This document shows, piece by piece, positions 47,314-59,558 of a stretch of 64,000 nucleotides of DNA. A program made the position numbers and the translations under genes. The number at the start of each line of letters is the position of its first letter. The stretch's first letter is position 1. The notes under the pieces were generated by a model, which ran no database searches, had not been told where the DNA came from, and worked only from the letters and a program-made list of their open reading frames with translations. This DNA comes from Amaranthus tricolor (taxonomy: Eukaryota; Streptophyta; Magnoliopsida; Caryophyllales; Amaranthaceae): contig NC_080053.1 in NCBI RefSeq assembly GCF_026212465.1, forward strand, positions 9,470,815 through 9,534,814, written 5' to 3'.

Positions 47314-47433
47314 GGGTGCGATCATACCAGCACTAATGCACCGGATCCCATCAGAACTCCGCAGTTAAGCGTGCTTGGGCGAGAGTAGTACTAGGATGGG
47401 TGACCTCCTGGGAAGTCCTCGTGTTGCACCCCT
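47314..47433 (+). rRNA. 5S rRNA: 5S rRNA, copy 71
   Basis: Consensus sequence. Next gene at 673 bp; spacer type D, relic at 47656-47756. Confidence 0.97.
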
Positions 47434-47986
47434 TTTTCCCTCCTTTTTTTTTTTTATTTTTCTTATCTGTTTCCGCTGCACTTGAGCAAAAGGCATTTCA
47501 GTGGTTATCGTAGTATACTCCATGGAAGTAATTTTATTTATAAAAATATAACTCGCAACCGGGTCCCGACCTCGAATTTACGGGCACTCGAAAGATAGGA
47601 CCCGTCGAGGCGGGTCGATGCGCATACGAACGAATTGTCCGAAAGAGGCGTGCGTCGGTGCGTTCGTGTAAGCGGAAATTGCACCGGGTCCCGTCGGAAG
47701 TCCCCGCGGAAGCGCGCCCGGCATGGATGGCCTCTTGATTTCCAAGTGTTGCGCGGTTTTCTTAAATATTTTGTCGCTTTTTTGTTGCGAGTTCACCTGG
47801 CTTTTAAAGCCGGCGGACTCTTTTGTGAATCGGACAATACCGGGAGGGTGAAAAACGGTATTTGGGAAGGAGAAGGCTCGAAATTGGGGTCTCGGCTGCG
47901 AATTTACGAGCTTTGGAATGCTCTGGTTTTTTTTTTTTTTTTTGGGCGGCATTGCGCATGTAAACAAATTGCTACGGTGAATGAAC

Positions 47987-48106
47987 GGGTGCGATCATAC
48001 CAGCACTAATGCACCGGATCCCATCAGAACTCCGCAGTTAAGCGTGCTTGGGCGAGAGTAGTACTAGGATGGGTGACCTCCTGGGAAGTCCTCGTGTTGC
48101 ACCCCT
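47987..48106 (+). rRNA. 5S rRNA: 5S rRNA, copy 72
   Basis: Consensus sequence. Next gene at 673 bp; spacer type D, relic at 48329-48429. Confidence 0.97.
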
Positions 48107-48659
48107 TTTTCCCTCCTTTTTTTTTTTTATTTTTCTTATCTGTTTCCGCTGCACTTGAGCAAAAGGCATTTCAGTGGTTATCGTAGTATACTCCATGGAA
48201 GTAATTTTATTTATAAAAATATAACTCGCAACCGGGTCCCGACCTCGAATTTACGGGCACTCGAAAGATAGGACCCGTCGAGGCGGGTCGATGCGCATAC
48301 GAACGAATTGTCCGAAAGAGGCGTGCGTCGGTGCGTTCGTGTAAGCGGAAATTGCACCGGGTCCCGTCGGAAGTCCCCGCGGAAGCGCGCCCGGCATGGA
48401 TGGCCTCTTGATTTCCAAGTGTTGCGCGGTTTTCTTAAATATTTTGTCGCTTTTTTGTTGCGAGTTCACCTGGCTTTTAAAGCCGGCGGACTCTTTTGTG
48501 AATCGGACAATACCGGGAGGGTGAAAAACGGTATTTGGGAAGGAGAAGGCTCGAAATTGGGGTCTCGGCTGCGAATTTACGAGCTTTGGAATGCTCTGGT
48601 TTTTTTTTTTTTTTTTGGGCGGCATTGCGCATGTAAACAAATTGCTACGGTGAATGAAC

Positions 48660-48779
48660 GGGTGCGATCATACCAGCACTAATGCACCGGATCCCATCAG
48701 AACTCCGCAGTTAAGCGTGCTTGGGCGAGAGTAGTACTAGGATGGGTGACCTCCTGGGAAGTCCTCGTGTTGCACCCCT
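48660..48779 (+). rRNA. 5S rRNA: 5S rRNA, copy 73
   Basis: Consensus sequence. Next gene at 674 bp; spacer type D with 'gaacaaatt', relic at 49003-49103. Confidence 0.97.
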
Positions 48780-49333
48780 TTTTCCCTCCTTTTTTTTTTT
48801 TTATTTTTCTTATCTGTTTCCGCTGCACTTGAGCAAAAGGCATTTCAGTGGTTATCGTAGTATACTCCATGGAAGTAATTTTATTTATAAAAATATAACT
48901 CGCAACCGGGTCCCGACCTCGAATTTACGGGCACTCGAAAGATAGGACCCGTCGAGGCGGGTCGATGCGCATACGAACAAATTGTCCGAAAGAGGCGTGC
49001 GTCGGTGCGTTCGTGTAAGCGGAAATTGCACCGGGTCCCGTCGGAAGTCCCCGCGGAAGCGCGCCCGGCATGGATGGCCTCTTGATTTCCAAGTGTTGCG
49101 CGGTTTTCTTAAATATTTTGTCGCTTTTTTGTTGCGAGTTCACCTGGCTTTTAAAGCCGGCGGACTCTTTTGTGAATCGGACAATACCGGGAGGGTGAAA
49201 AACGGTATTTGGGAAGGAGAAGGCTCGAAATTGGGGTCTCGGCTGCGAATTTACGAGCTTTGGAATGCTCTGGTTTTTTTTTTTTTTTTTGGGCGGCATT
49301 GCGCATGTAAACAAATTGCTACGGTGAATGAAC

Positions 49334-49453
49334 GGGTGCGATCATACCAGCACTAATGCACCGGATCCCATCAGAACTCCGCAGTTAAGCGTGCTTGGGC
49401 GAGAGTAGTACTAGGATGGGTGACCTCCTGGGAAGTCCTCGTGTTGCACCCCT
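49334..49453 (+). rRNA. 5S rRNA: 5S rRNA, copy 74
   Basis: Consensus sequence. Next gene at 674 bp; spacer type D, relic at 49676-49776. Confidence 0.97.
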
Positions 49454-50007
49454 TTTTCCCTCCTTTTTTTTTTTTATTTTTCTTATCTGTTTCCGCTGCA
49501 CTTGAGCAAAAGGCATTTCAGTGGTTATCGTAGTATACTCCATGGAAGTAATTTTATTTATAAAAATATAACTCGCAACCGGGTCCCGACCTCGAATTTA
49601 CGGGCACTCGAAAGATAGGACCCGTCGAGGCGGGTCGATGCGCATACGAACGAATTGTCCGAAAGAGGCGTGCGTCGGTGCGTTCGTGTAAGCGGAAATT
49701 GCACCGGGTCCCGTCGGAAGTCCCCGCGGAAGCGCGCCCGGCATGGATGGCCTCTTGATTTCCAAGTGTTGCGCGGTTTTCTTAAATATTTTGTCGCTTT
49801 TTTGTTGCGAGTTCACCTGGCTTTTAAAGCCGGCGGACTCTTTTGTGAATCGGACAATACCGGGAGGGTGAAAAACGGTATTTGGGAAGGAGAAGGCTCG
49901 AAATTGGGGTCTCGGCTGCGAATTTACGAGCTTTGGAATGCTCTGGTTTTTTTTTTTTTTTTTTGGGCGGCATTGCGCATGTAAACAAATTGCTACGGTG
50001 AATGAAC

Positions 50008-50127
50008 GGGTGCGATCATACCAGCACTAATGCACCGGATCCCATCAGAACTCCGCAGTTAAGCGTGCTTGGGCGAGAGTAGTACTAGGATGGGTGACCT
50101 CCTGGGAAGTCCTCGTGTTGCACCCCT
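50008..50127 (+). rRNA. 5S rRNA: 5S rRNA, copy 75
   Basis: Consensus sequence. Next gene at 674 bp; spacer type D with 'gaacaaatt', relic at 50351-50451. Confidence 0.97.
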
Positions 50128-50681
50128 TTTTCCCTCCTTTTTTTTTTTTTATTTTTCTTATCTGTTTCCGCTGCACTTGAGCAAAAGGCATTTCAGTGGT
50201 TATCGTAGTATACTCCATGGAAGTAATTTTATTTATAAAAATATAACTCGCAACCGGGTCCCGACCTCGAATTTACGGGCACTCGAAAGATAGGACCCGT
50301 CGAGGCGGGTCGATGCGCATACGAACAAATTGTCCGAAAGAGGCGTGCGTCGGTGCGTTCGTGTAAGCGGAAATTGCACCGGGTCCCGTCGGAAGTCCCC
50401 GCGGAAGCGCGCCCGGCATGGATGGCCTCTTGATTTCCAAGTGTTGCGCGGTTTTCTTAAATATTTTGTCGCTTTTTTGTTGCGAGTTCACCTGGCTTTT
50501 AAAGCCGGCGGACTCTTTTGTGAATCGGACAATACCGGGAGGGTGAAAAACGGTATTTGGGAAGGAGAAGGCTCGAAATTGGGGTCTCGGCTGCGAATTT
50601 ACGAGCTTTGGAATGCTCTGGTTTTTTTTTTTTTTTTTGGGCGGCATTGCGCATGTAAACAAATTGCTACGGTGAATGAAC

Positions 50682-50801
50682 GGGTGCGATCATACCAGCA
50701 CTAATGCACCGGATCCCATCAGAACTCCGCAGTTAAGCGTGCTTGGGCGAGAGTAGTACTAGGATGGGTGACCTCCTGGGAAGTCCTCGTGTTGCACCCC
50801 T
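50682..50801 (+). rRNA. 5S rRNA: 5S rRNA, copy 76
   Basis: Consensus sequence. Next gene at 673 bp; spacer type D with 'gaacaaatt', relic at 51024-51124. Confidence 0.97.
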
Positions 50802-51354
50802 TTTTCCCTCCTTTTTTTTTTTTATTTTTCTTATCTGTTTCCGCTGCACTTGAGCAAAAGGCATTTCAGTGGTTATCGTAGTATACTCCATGGAAGTAAT
50901 TTTATTTATAAAAATATAACTCGCAACCGGGTCCCGACCTCGAATTTACGGGCACTCGAAAGATAGGACCCGTCGAGGCGGGTCGATGCGCATACGAACA
51001 AATTGTCCGAAAGAGGCGTGCGTCGGTGCGTTCGTGTAAGCGGAAATTGCACCGGGTCCCGTCGGAAGTCCCCGCGGAAGCGCGCCCGGCATGGATGGCC
51101 TCTTGATTTCCAAGTGTTGCGCGGTTTTCTTAAATATTTTGTCGCTTTTTTGTTGCGAGTTCACCTGGCTTTTAAAGCCGGCGGACTCTTTTGTGAATCG
51201 GACAATACCGGGAGGGTGAAAAACGGTATTTGGGAAGGAGAAGGCTCGAAATTGGGGTCTCGGCTGCGAATTTACGAGCTTTGGAATGCTCTGGTTTTTT
51301 TTTTTTTTTTTGGGCGGCATTGCGCATGTAAACAAATTGCTACGGTGAATGAAC

Positions 51355-51474
51355 GGGTGCGATCATACCAGCACTAATGCACCGGATCCCATCAGAACTC
51401 CGCAGTTAAGCGTGCTTGGGCGAGAGTAGTACTAGGATGGGTGACCTCCTGGGAAGTCCTCGTGTTGCACCCCT
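51355..51474 (+). rRNA. 5S rRNA: 5S rRNA, copy 77
   Basis: Consensus sequence. Next gene at 674 bp; spacer type D with 'gaacaaatt', relic at 51698-51798. Confidence 0.97.
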
Positions 51475-52028
51475 TTTTCCCTCCTTTTTTTTTTTTTATT
51501 TTTCTTATCTGTTTCCGCTGCACTTGAGCAAAAGGCATTTCAGTGGTTATCGTAGTATACTCCATGGAAGTAATTTTATTTATAAAAATATAACTCGCAA
51601 CCGGGTCCCGACCTCGAATTTACGGGCACTCGAAAGATAGGACCCGTCGAGGCGGGTCGATGCGCATACGAACAAATTGTCCGAAAGAGGCGTGCGTCGG
51701 TGCGTTCGTGTAAGCGGAAATTGCACCGGGTCCCGTCGGAAGTCCCCGCGGAAGCGCGCCCGGCATGGATGGCCTCTTGATTTCCAAGTGTTGCGCGGTT
51801 TTCTTAAATATTTTGTCGCTTTTTTGTTGCGAGTTCACCTGGCTTTTAAAGCCGGCGGACTCTTTTGTGAATCGGACAATACCGGGAGGGTGAAAAACGG
51901 TATTTGGGAAGGAGAAGGCTCGAAATTGGGGTCTCGGCTGCGAATTTACGAGCTTTGGAATGCTCTGGTTTTTTTTTTTTTTTTTGGGCGGCATTGCGCA
52001 TGTAAACAAATTGCTACGGTGAATGAAC

Positions 52029-52148
52029 GGGTGCGATCATACCAGCACTAATGCACCGGATCCCATCAGAACTCCGCAGTTAAGCGTGCTTGGGCGAGAG
52101 TAGTACTAGGATGGGTGACCTCCTGGGAAGTCCTCGTGTTGCACACCT
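52029..52148 (+). rRNA. 5S rRNA: 5S rRNA, copy 78 (C117A)
   Basis: C117A (52145) breaks the predicted G2-C117 pair of helix I, so the product may be less stable. Next gene at 674 bp; spacer type D with 'gaacaaatt' and T to G at 52494, which shortens the T6 run after the relic at 52372-52472. Confidence 0.96.
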
Positions 52149-52702
52149 TTTTCCCTCCTTTTTTTTTTTTTATTTTTCTTATCTGTTTCCGCTGCACTTG
52201 AGCAAAAGGCATTTCAGTGGTTATCGTAGTATACTCCATGGAAGTAATTTTATTTATAAAAATATAACTCGCAACCGGGTCCCGACCTCGAATTTACGGG
52301 CACTCGAAAGATAGGACCCGTCGAGGCGGGTCGATGCGCATACGAACAAATTGTCCGAAAGAGGCGTGCGTCGGTGCGTTCGTGTAAGCGGAAATTGCAC
52401 CGGGTCCCGTCGGAAGTCCCCGCGGAAGCGCGCCCGGCATGGATGGCCTCTTGATTTCCAAGTGTTGCGCGGTTTTCTTAAATATTTTGTCGCGTTTTTG
52501 TTGCGAGTTCACCTGGCTTTTAAAGCCGGCGGACTCTTTTGTGAATCGGACAATACCGGGAGGGTGAAAAACGGTATTTGGGAAGGAGAAGGCTCGAAAT
52601 TGGGGTCTCGGCTGCGAATTTACGAGCTTTGGAATGCTCTGGTTTTTTTTTTTTTTTTTGGGCGGCATTGCGCATGTAAACAAATTGCTACGGTGAATGA
52701 AC

Positions 52703-52822
52703 GGGTGCGATCATACCAGCACTAATGCACCGGATCCCATCAGAACTCCGCAGTTAAGCGTGCTTGGGCGAGAGTAGTACTAGGATGGGTGACCTCCTGG
52801 GAAGTCCTCGTGTTGCACCCCT
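52703..52822 (+). rRNA. 5S rRNA: 5S rRNA, copy 79
   Basis: Consensus sequence. Next gene at 674 bp; spacer type D, relic at 53045-53145. Confidence 0.97.
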
Positions 52823-53376
52823 TTTTCCCTCCTTTTTTTTTTTTATTTTTCTTATCTGTTTCCGCTGCACTTGAGCAAAAGGCATTTCAGTGGTTATCGT
52901 AGTATACTCCATGGAAGTAATTTTATTTATAAAAATATAACTCGCAACCGGGTCCCGACCTCGAATTTACGGGCACTCGAAAGATAGGACCCGTCGAGGC
53001 GGGTCGATGCGCATACGAACGAATTGTCCGAAAGAGGCGTGCGTCGGTGCGTTCGTGTAAGCGGAAATTGCACCGGGTCCCGTCGGAAGTCCCCGCGGAA
53101 GCGCGCCCGGCATGGATGGCCTCTTGATTTCCAAGTGTTGCGCGGTTTTCTTAAATATTTTGTCGCTTTTTTGTTGCGAGTTCACCTGGCTTTTAAAGCC
53201 GGCGGACTCTTTTGTGAATCGGACAATACCGGGAGGGTGAAAAACGGTATTTGGGAAGGAGAAGGCTCGAAATTGGGGTCTCGGCTGCGAATTTACGAGC
53301 TTTGGAATGCTCTGGTTTTTTTTTTTTTTTTTTGGGCGGCATTGCGCATGTAAACAAATTGCTACGGTGAATGAAC

Positions 53377-53496
53377 GGGTGCGATCATACCAGCACTAAT
53401 GCACCGGATCCCATCAGAACTCCGCAGTTAAGCGTGCTTGGGCGAGAGTAGTACTAGGATGGGTGACCTCCTGGGAAGTCCTCGTGTTGCACCCCT
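53377..53496 (+). rRNA. 5S rRNA: 5S rRNA, copy 80
   Basis: Consensus sequence. Next gene at 674 bp; spacer type D, relic at 53720-53820. Confidence 0.97.
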
Positions 53497-54050
53497 TTTT
53501 CCCTCCTTTTTTTTTTTTTATTTTTCTTATCTGTTTCCGCTGCACTTGAGCAAAAGGCATTTCAGTGGTTATCGTAGTATACTCCATGGAAGTAATTTTA
53601 TTTATAAAAATATAACTCGCAACCGGGTCCCGACCTCGAATTTACGGGCACTCGAAAGATAGGACCCGTCGAGGCGGGTCGATGCGCATACGAACGAATT
53701 GTCCGAAAGAGGCGTGCGTCGGTGCGTTCGTGTAAGCGGAAATTGCACCGGGTCCCGTCGGAAGTCCCCGCGGAAGCGCGCCCGGCATGGATGGCCTCTT
53801 GATTTCCAAGTGTTGCGCGGTTTTCTTAAATATTTTGTCGCTTTTTTGTTGCGAGTTCACCTGGCTTTTAAAGCCGGCGGACTCTTTTGTGAATCGGACA
53901 ATACCGGGAGGGTGAAAAACGGTATTTGGGAAGGAGAAGGCTCGAAATTGGGGTCTCGGCTGCGAATTTACGAGCTTTGGAATGCTCTGGTTTTTTTTTT
54001 TTTTTTTGGGCGGCATTGCGCATGTAAACAAATTGCTACGGTGAATGAAC

Positions 54051-54170
54051 GGGTGCGATCATACCAGCACTAATGCACCGGATCCCATCAGAACTCCGCA
54101 GTTAAGCGTGCTTGGGCGAGAGTAGTACTAGGATGGGTGACCTCCTGGGAAGTCCTCGTGTTGCACCCCT
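54051..54170 (+). rRNA. 5S rRNA: 5S rRNA, copy 81
   Basis: Consensus sequence. Next gene at 673 bp; spacer type D, relic at 54393-54493. Confidence 0.97.
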
Positions 54171-54723
54171 TTTTCCCTCCTTTTTTTTTTTTATTTTTCT
54201 TATCTGTTTCCGCTGCACTTGAGCAAAAGGCATTTCAGTGGTTATCGTAGTATACTCCATGGAAGTAATTTTATTTATAAAAATATAACTCGCAACCGGG
54301 TCCCGACCTCGAATTTACGGGCACTCGAAAGATAGGACCCGTCGAGGCGGGTCGATGCGCATACGAACGAATTGTCCGAAAGAGGCGTGCGTCGGTGCGT
54401 TCGTGTAAGCGGAAATTGCACCGGGTCCCGTCGGAAGTCCCCGCGGAAGCGCGCCCGGCATGGATGGCCTCTTGATTTCCAAGTGTTGCGCGGTTTTCTT
54501 AAATATTTTGTCGCTTTTTTGTTGCGAGTTCACCTGGCTTTTAAAGCCGGCGGACTCTTTTGTGAATCGGACAATACCGGGAGGGTGAAAAACGGTATTT
54601 GGGAAGGAGAAGGCTCGAAATTGGGGTCTCGGCTGCGAATTTACGAGCTTTGGAATGCTCTGGTTTTTTTTTTTTTTTTTGGGCGGCATTGCGCATGTAA
54701 ACAAATTGCTACGGTGAATGAAC

Positions 54724-54843
54724 GGGTGCGATCATACCAGCACTAATGCACCGGATCCCATCAGAACTCCGCAGTTAAGCGTGCTTGGGCGAGAGTAGTA
54801 CTAGGATGGGTGACCTCCTGGGAAGTCCTCGTGTTGCACCCCT
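54724..54843 (+). rRNA. 5S rRNA: 5S rRNA, copy 82
   Basis: Consensus sequence. Next gene at 674 bp; spacer type D, relic at 55066-55166. Confidence 0.97.
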
Positions 54844-55397
54844 TTTTCCCTCCTTTTTTTTTTTTATTTTTCTTATCTGTTTCCGCTGCACTTGAGCAAA
54901 AGGCATTTCAGTGGTTATCGTAGTATACTCCATGGAAGTAATTTTATTTATAAAAATATAACTCGCAACCGGGTCCCGACCTCGAATTTACGGGCACTCG
55001 AAAGATAGGACCCGTCGAGGCGGGTCGATGCGCATACGAACGAATTGTCCGAAAGAGGCGTGCGTCGGTGCGTTCGTGTAAGCGGAAATTGCACCGGGTC
55101 CCGTCGGAAGTCCCCGCGGAAGCGCGCCCGGCATGGATGGCCTCTTGATTTCCAAGTGTTGCGCGGTTTTCTTAAATATTTTGTCGCTTTTTTGTTGCGA
55201 GTTCACCTGGCTTTTAAAGCCGGCGGACTCTTTTGTGAATCGGACAATACCGGGAGGGTGAAAAACGGTATTTGGGAAGGAGAAGGCTCGAAATTGGGGT
55301 CTCGGCTGCGAATTTACGAGCTTTGGAATGCTCTGGTTTTTTTTTTTTTTTTTTGGGCGGCATTGCGCATGTAAACAAATTGCTACGGTGAATGAAC

Positions 55398-55517
55398 GGG
55401 TGCGATCATACCAGCACTAATGCACCGGATCCCATCAGAACTCCGCAGTTAAGCGTGCTTGGGCGAGAGTAGTACTAGGATGGGTGACCTCCTGGGAAGT
55501 CCTCGTGTTGCACCCCT
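55398..55517 (+). rRNA. 5S rRNA: 5S rRNA, copy 83
   Basis: Consensus sequence. Next gene at 673 bp; spacer type D, relic at 55740-55840. Confidence 0.97.
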
Positions 55518-56070
55518 TTTTCCCTCCTTTTTTTTTTTTATTTTTCTTATCTGTTTCCGCTGCACTTGAGCAAAAGGCATTTCAGTGGTTATCGTAGTAT
55601 ACTCCATGGAAGTAATTTTATTTATAAAAATATAACTCGCAACCGGGTCCCGACCTCGAATTTACGGGCACTCGAAAGATAGGACCCGTCGAGGCGGGTC
55701 GATGCGCATACGAACGAATTGTCCGAAAGAGGCGTGCGTCGGTGCGTTCGTGTAAGCGGAAATTGCACCGGGTCCCGTCGGAAGTCCCCGCGGAAGCGCG
55801 CCCGGCATGGATGGCCTCTTGATTTCCAAGTGTTGCGCGGTTTTCTTAAATATTTTGTCGCTTTTTTGTTGCGAGTTCACCTGGCTTTTAAAGCCGGCGG
55901 ACTCTTTTGTGAATCGGACAATACCGGGAGGGTGAAAAACGGTATTTGGGAAGGAGAAGGCTCGAAATTGGGGTCTCGGCTGCGAATTTACGAGCTTTGG
56001 AATGCTCTGGTTTTTTTTTTTTTTTTTGGGCGGCATTGCGCATGTAAACAAATTGCTACGGTGAATGAAC

Positions 56071-56190
56071 GGGTGCGATCATACCAGCACTAATGCACCG
56101 GATCCCATCAGAACTCCGCAGTTAAGCGTGCTTGGGCGAGAGTAGTACTAGGATGGGTGACCTCCTGGGAAGTCCTCGTGTTGCACCCCT
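56071..56190 (+). rRNA. 5S rRNA: 5S rRNA, copy 84
   Basis: Consensus sequence. Next gene at 673 bp; spacer type D, relic at 56413-56513. Confidence 0.97.
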
Positions 56191-56743
56191 TTTTCCCTCC
56201 TTTTTTTTTTTTATTTTTCTTATCTGTTTCCGCTGCACTTGAGCAAAAGGCATTTCAGTGGTTATCGTAGTATACTCCATGGAAGTAATTTTATTTATAA
56301 AAATATAACTCGCAACCGGGTCCCGACCTCGAATTTACGGGCACTCGAAAGATAGGACCCGTCGAGGCGGGTCGATGCGCATACGAACGAATTGTCCGAA
56401 AGAGGCGTGCGTCGGTGCGTTCGTGTAAGCGGAAATTGCACCGGGTCCCGTCGGAAGTCCCCGCGGAAGCGCGCCCGGCATGGATGGCCTCTTGATTTCC
56501 AAGTGTTGCGCGGTTTTCTTAAATATTTTGTCGCTTTTTTGTTGCGAGTTCACCTGGCTTTTAAAGCCGGCGGACTCTTTTGTGAATCGGACAATACCGG
56601 GAGGGTGAAAAACGGTATTTGGGAAGGAGAAGGCTCGAAATTGGGGTCTCGGCTGCGAATTTACGAGCTTTGGAATGCTCTGGTTTTTTTTTTTTTTTTT
56701 GGGCGGCATTGCGCATGTAAACAAATTGCTACGGTGAATGAAC

Positions 56744-56863
56744 GGGTGCGATCATACCAGCACTAATGCACCGGATCCCATCAGAACTCCGCAGTTAAGC
56801 GTGCTTGGGCGAGAGTAGTACTAGGATGGGTGACCTCCTGGGAAGTCCTCGTGTTGCACCCCT
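56744..56863 (+). rRNA. 5S rRNA: 5S rRNA, copy 85
   Basis: Consensus sequence. Next gene at 673 bp; spacer is D around the relic but has the C-type 'gactc', relic at 57086-57186. Confidence 0.97.
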
Positions 56864-57416
56864 TTTTCCCTCCTTTTTTTTTTTTATTTTTCTTATCTGT
56901 TTCCGCTGCACTTGAGCAAAAGGCATTTCAGTGGTTATCGTAGTATACTCCATGGAAGTAATTTTATTTATAAAAATATAACTCGCAACCGGGTCCCGAC
57001 CTCGAATTTACGGGCACTCGAAAGATAGGACCCGTCGAGGCGGGTCGATGCGCATACGAACGAATTGTCCGAAAGAGGCGTGCGTCGGTGCGTTCGTGTA
57101 AGCGGAAATTGCACCGGGTCCCGTCGGAAGTCCCCGCGGAAGCGCGCCCGGCATGGATGGCCTCTTGATTTCCAAGTGTTGCGCGGTTTTCTTAAATATT
57201 TTGTCGCTTTTTTGTTGCGAGTTCACCTGGCTTTTAAAGCCGGCGGACTCTTTTGTGAATCGGACAATACCGGGAGGGTGAAAAACGGTATTTGGGAAGG
57301 AGAAGGCTCGAAATTGGACTCTCGGCTGCGAATTTACGAGCTTTGGAATGCTCTGGTTTTTTTTTTTTTTTTTGGGCGGCATTGCGCATGTAAACAAATT
57401 GCTACGGTGAATGAAC

Positions 57417-57536
57417 GGGTGCGATCATACCAGCACTAATGCACCGGATCCCATCAGAACTCCGCAGTTAAGCGTGCTTGGGCGAGAGTAGTACTAGGAT
57501 GGGTGACCTCCTGGGAAGTCCTCGTGTTGCACCCCT
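57417..57536 (+). rRNA. 5S rRNA: 5S rRNA, copy 86
   Basis: Consensus sequence. Next gene at 673 bp; spacer type D, and the relic at 57759-57859 has a regained BamHI site. Confidence 0.97.
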
Positions 57537-57758
57537 TTTTCCCTCCTTTTTTTTTTTTATTTTTCTTATCTGTTTCCGCTGCACTTGAGCAAAAGGCATT
57601 TCAGTGGTTATCGTAGTATACTCCATGGAAGTAATTTTATTTATAAAAATATAACTCGCAACCGGGTCCCGACCTCGAATTTACGGGCACTCGAAAGATA
57701 GGACCCGTCGAGGCGGGTCGATGCGCATACGAACGAATTGTCCGAAAGAGGCGTGCGT

Positions 57759-57859
57759 CGGTGCGTTCGTGTAAGCGGAAATTGCACCGGATCCCGTCGG
57801 AAGTCCCCGCGGAAGCGCGCCCGGCATGGATGGCCTCTTGATTTCCAAGTGTTGCGCGG
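57759..57859 (+). pseudogene. 5S relic with regained BamHI site
   Basis: G to A at 57791 changes GGGTCC to GGATCC, the state of the live 5S gene at the aligned position. Otherwise it is the standard D-zone relic. A single base cannot tell gene conversion from mutation. Confidence 0.75.
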
Positions 57860-58089
57860 TTTTCTTAAATATTTTGTCGCTTTTTTGTTGCGAGTTCACC
57901 TGGCTTTTAAAGCCGGCGGACTCTTTTGTGAATCGGACAATACCGGGAGGGTGAAAAACGGTATTTGGGAAGGAGAAGGCTCGAAATTGGGGTCTCGGCT
58001 GCGAATTTACGAGCTTTGGAATGCTCTGGTTTTTTTTTTTTTTTTTGGGCGGCATTGCGCATGTAAACAAATTGCTACGGTGAATGAAC

Positions 58090-58209
58090 GGGTGCGATCA
58101 TACCAGCACTAATGCACCGGATCCCATCAGAACTCCGCAGTTAAGCGTGCTTGGGCGAGAGTAGTACTAGGATGGGTGACCTCCTGGGAAGTCCTCGTGT
58201 TGCACCCCT
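58090..58209 (+). rRNA. 5S rRNA: 5S rRNA, copy 87
   Basis: Consensus sequence. Next gene at 675 bp; spacer type D, relic at 58433-58533. Confidence 0.97.
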
Positions 58210-58764
58210 TTTTCCCTCCTTTTTTTTTTTTTATTTTTCTTATCTGTTTCCGCTGCACTTGAGCAAAAGGCATTTCAGTGGTTATCGTAGTATACTCCAT
58301 GGAAGTAATTTTATTTATAAAAATATAACTCGCAACCGGGTCCCGACCTCGAATTTACGGGCACTCGAAAGATAGGACCCGTCGAGGCGGGTCGATGCGC
58401 ATACGAACGAATTGTCCGAAAGAGGCGTGCGTCGGTGCGTTCGTGTAAGCGGAAATTGCACCGGGTCCCGTCGGAAGTCCCCGCGGAAGCGCGCCCGGCA
58501 TGGATGGCCTCTTGATTTCCAAGTGTTGCGCGGTTTTCTTAAATATTTTGTCGCTTTTTTGTTGCGAGTTCACCTGGCTTTTAAAGCCGGCGGACTCTTT
58601 TGTGAATCGGACAATACCGGGAGGGTGAAAAACGGTATTTGGGAAGGAGAAGGCTCGAAATTGGGGTCTCGGCTGCGAATTTACGAGCTTTGGAATGCTC
58701 TGGTTTTTTTTTTTTTTTTTTGGGCGGCATTGCGCATGTAAACAAATTGCTACGGTGAATGAAC

Positions 58765-58884
58765 GGGTGCGATCATACCAGCACTAATGCACCGGATCCC
58801 ATCAGAACTCCGCAGTTAAGCGTGCTTGGGCGAGAGTAGTACTAGGATGGGTGACCTCCTGGGAAGTCCTCGTGTTGCACCCCT
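58765..58884 (+). rRNA. 5S rRNA: 5S rRNA, copy 88
   Basis: Consensus sequence. Next gene at 674 bp; spacer type D, relic at 59107-59207. Confidence 0.97.
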
Positions 58885-59438
58885 TTTTCCCTCCTTTTTT
58901 TTTTTTATTTTTCTTATCTGTTTCCGCTGCACTTGAGCAAAAGGCATTTCAGTGGTTATCGTAGTATACTCCATGGAAGTAATTTTATTTATAAAAATAT
59001 AACTCGCAACCGGGTCCCGACCTCGAATTTACGGGCACTCGAAAGATAGGACCCGTCGAGGCGGGTCGATGCGCATACGAACGAATTGTCCGAAAGAGGC
59101 GTGCGTCGGTGCGTTCGTGTAAGCGGAAATTGCACCGGGTCCCGTCGGAAGTCCCCGCGGAAGCGCGCCCGGCATGGATGGCCTCTTGATTTCCAAGTGT
59201 TGCGCGGTTTTCTTAAATATTTTGTCGCTTTTTTGTTGCGAGTTCACCTGGCTTTTAAAGCCGGCGGACTCTTTTGTGAATCGGACAATACCGGGAGGGT
59301 GAAAAACGGTATTTGGGAAGGAGAAGGCTCGAAATTGGGGTCTCGGCTGCGAATTTACGAGCTTTGGAATGCTCTGGTTTTTTTTTTTTTTTTTTGGGCG
59401 GCATTGCGCATGTAAACAAATTGCTACGGTGAATGAAC

Positions 59439-59558
59439 GGGTGCGATCATACCAGCACTAATGCACCGGATCCCATCAGAACTCCGCAGTTAAGCGTGCT
59501 TGGGCGAGAGTAGTACTAGGATGGGTGACCTCCTGGGAAGTCCTCGTGTTGCACCCCT
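59439..59558 (+). rRNA. 5S rRNA: 5S rRNA, copy 89
   Basis: Consensus sequence. Next gene at 674 bp; spacer type D, relic at 59781-59881. Confidence 0.97.
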
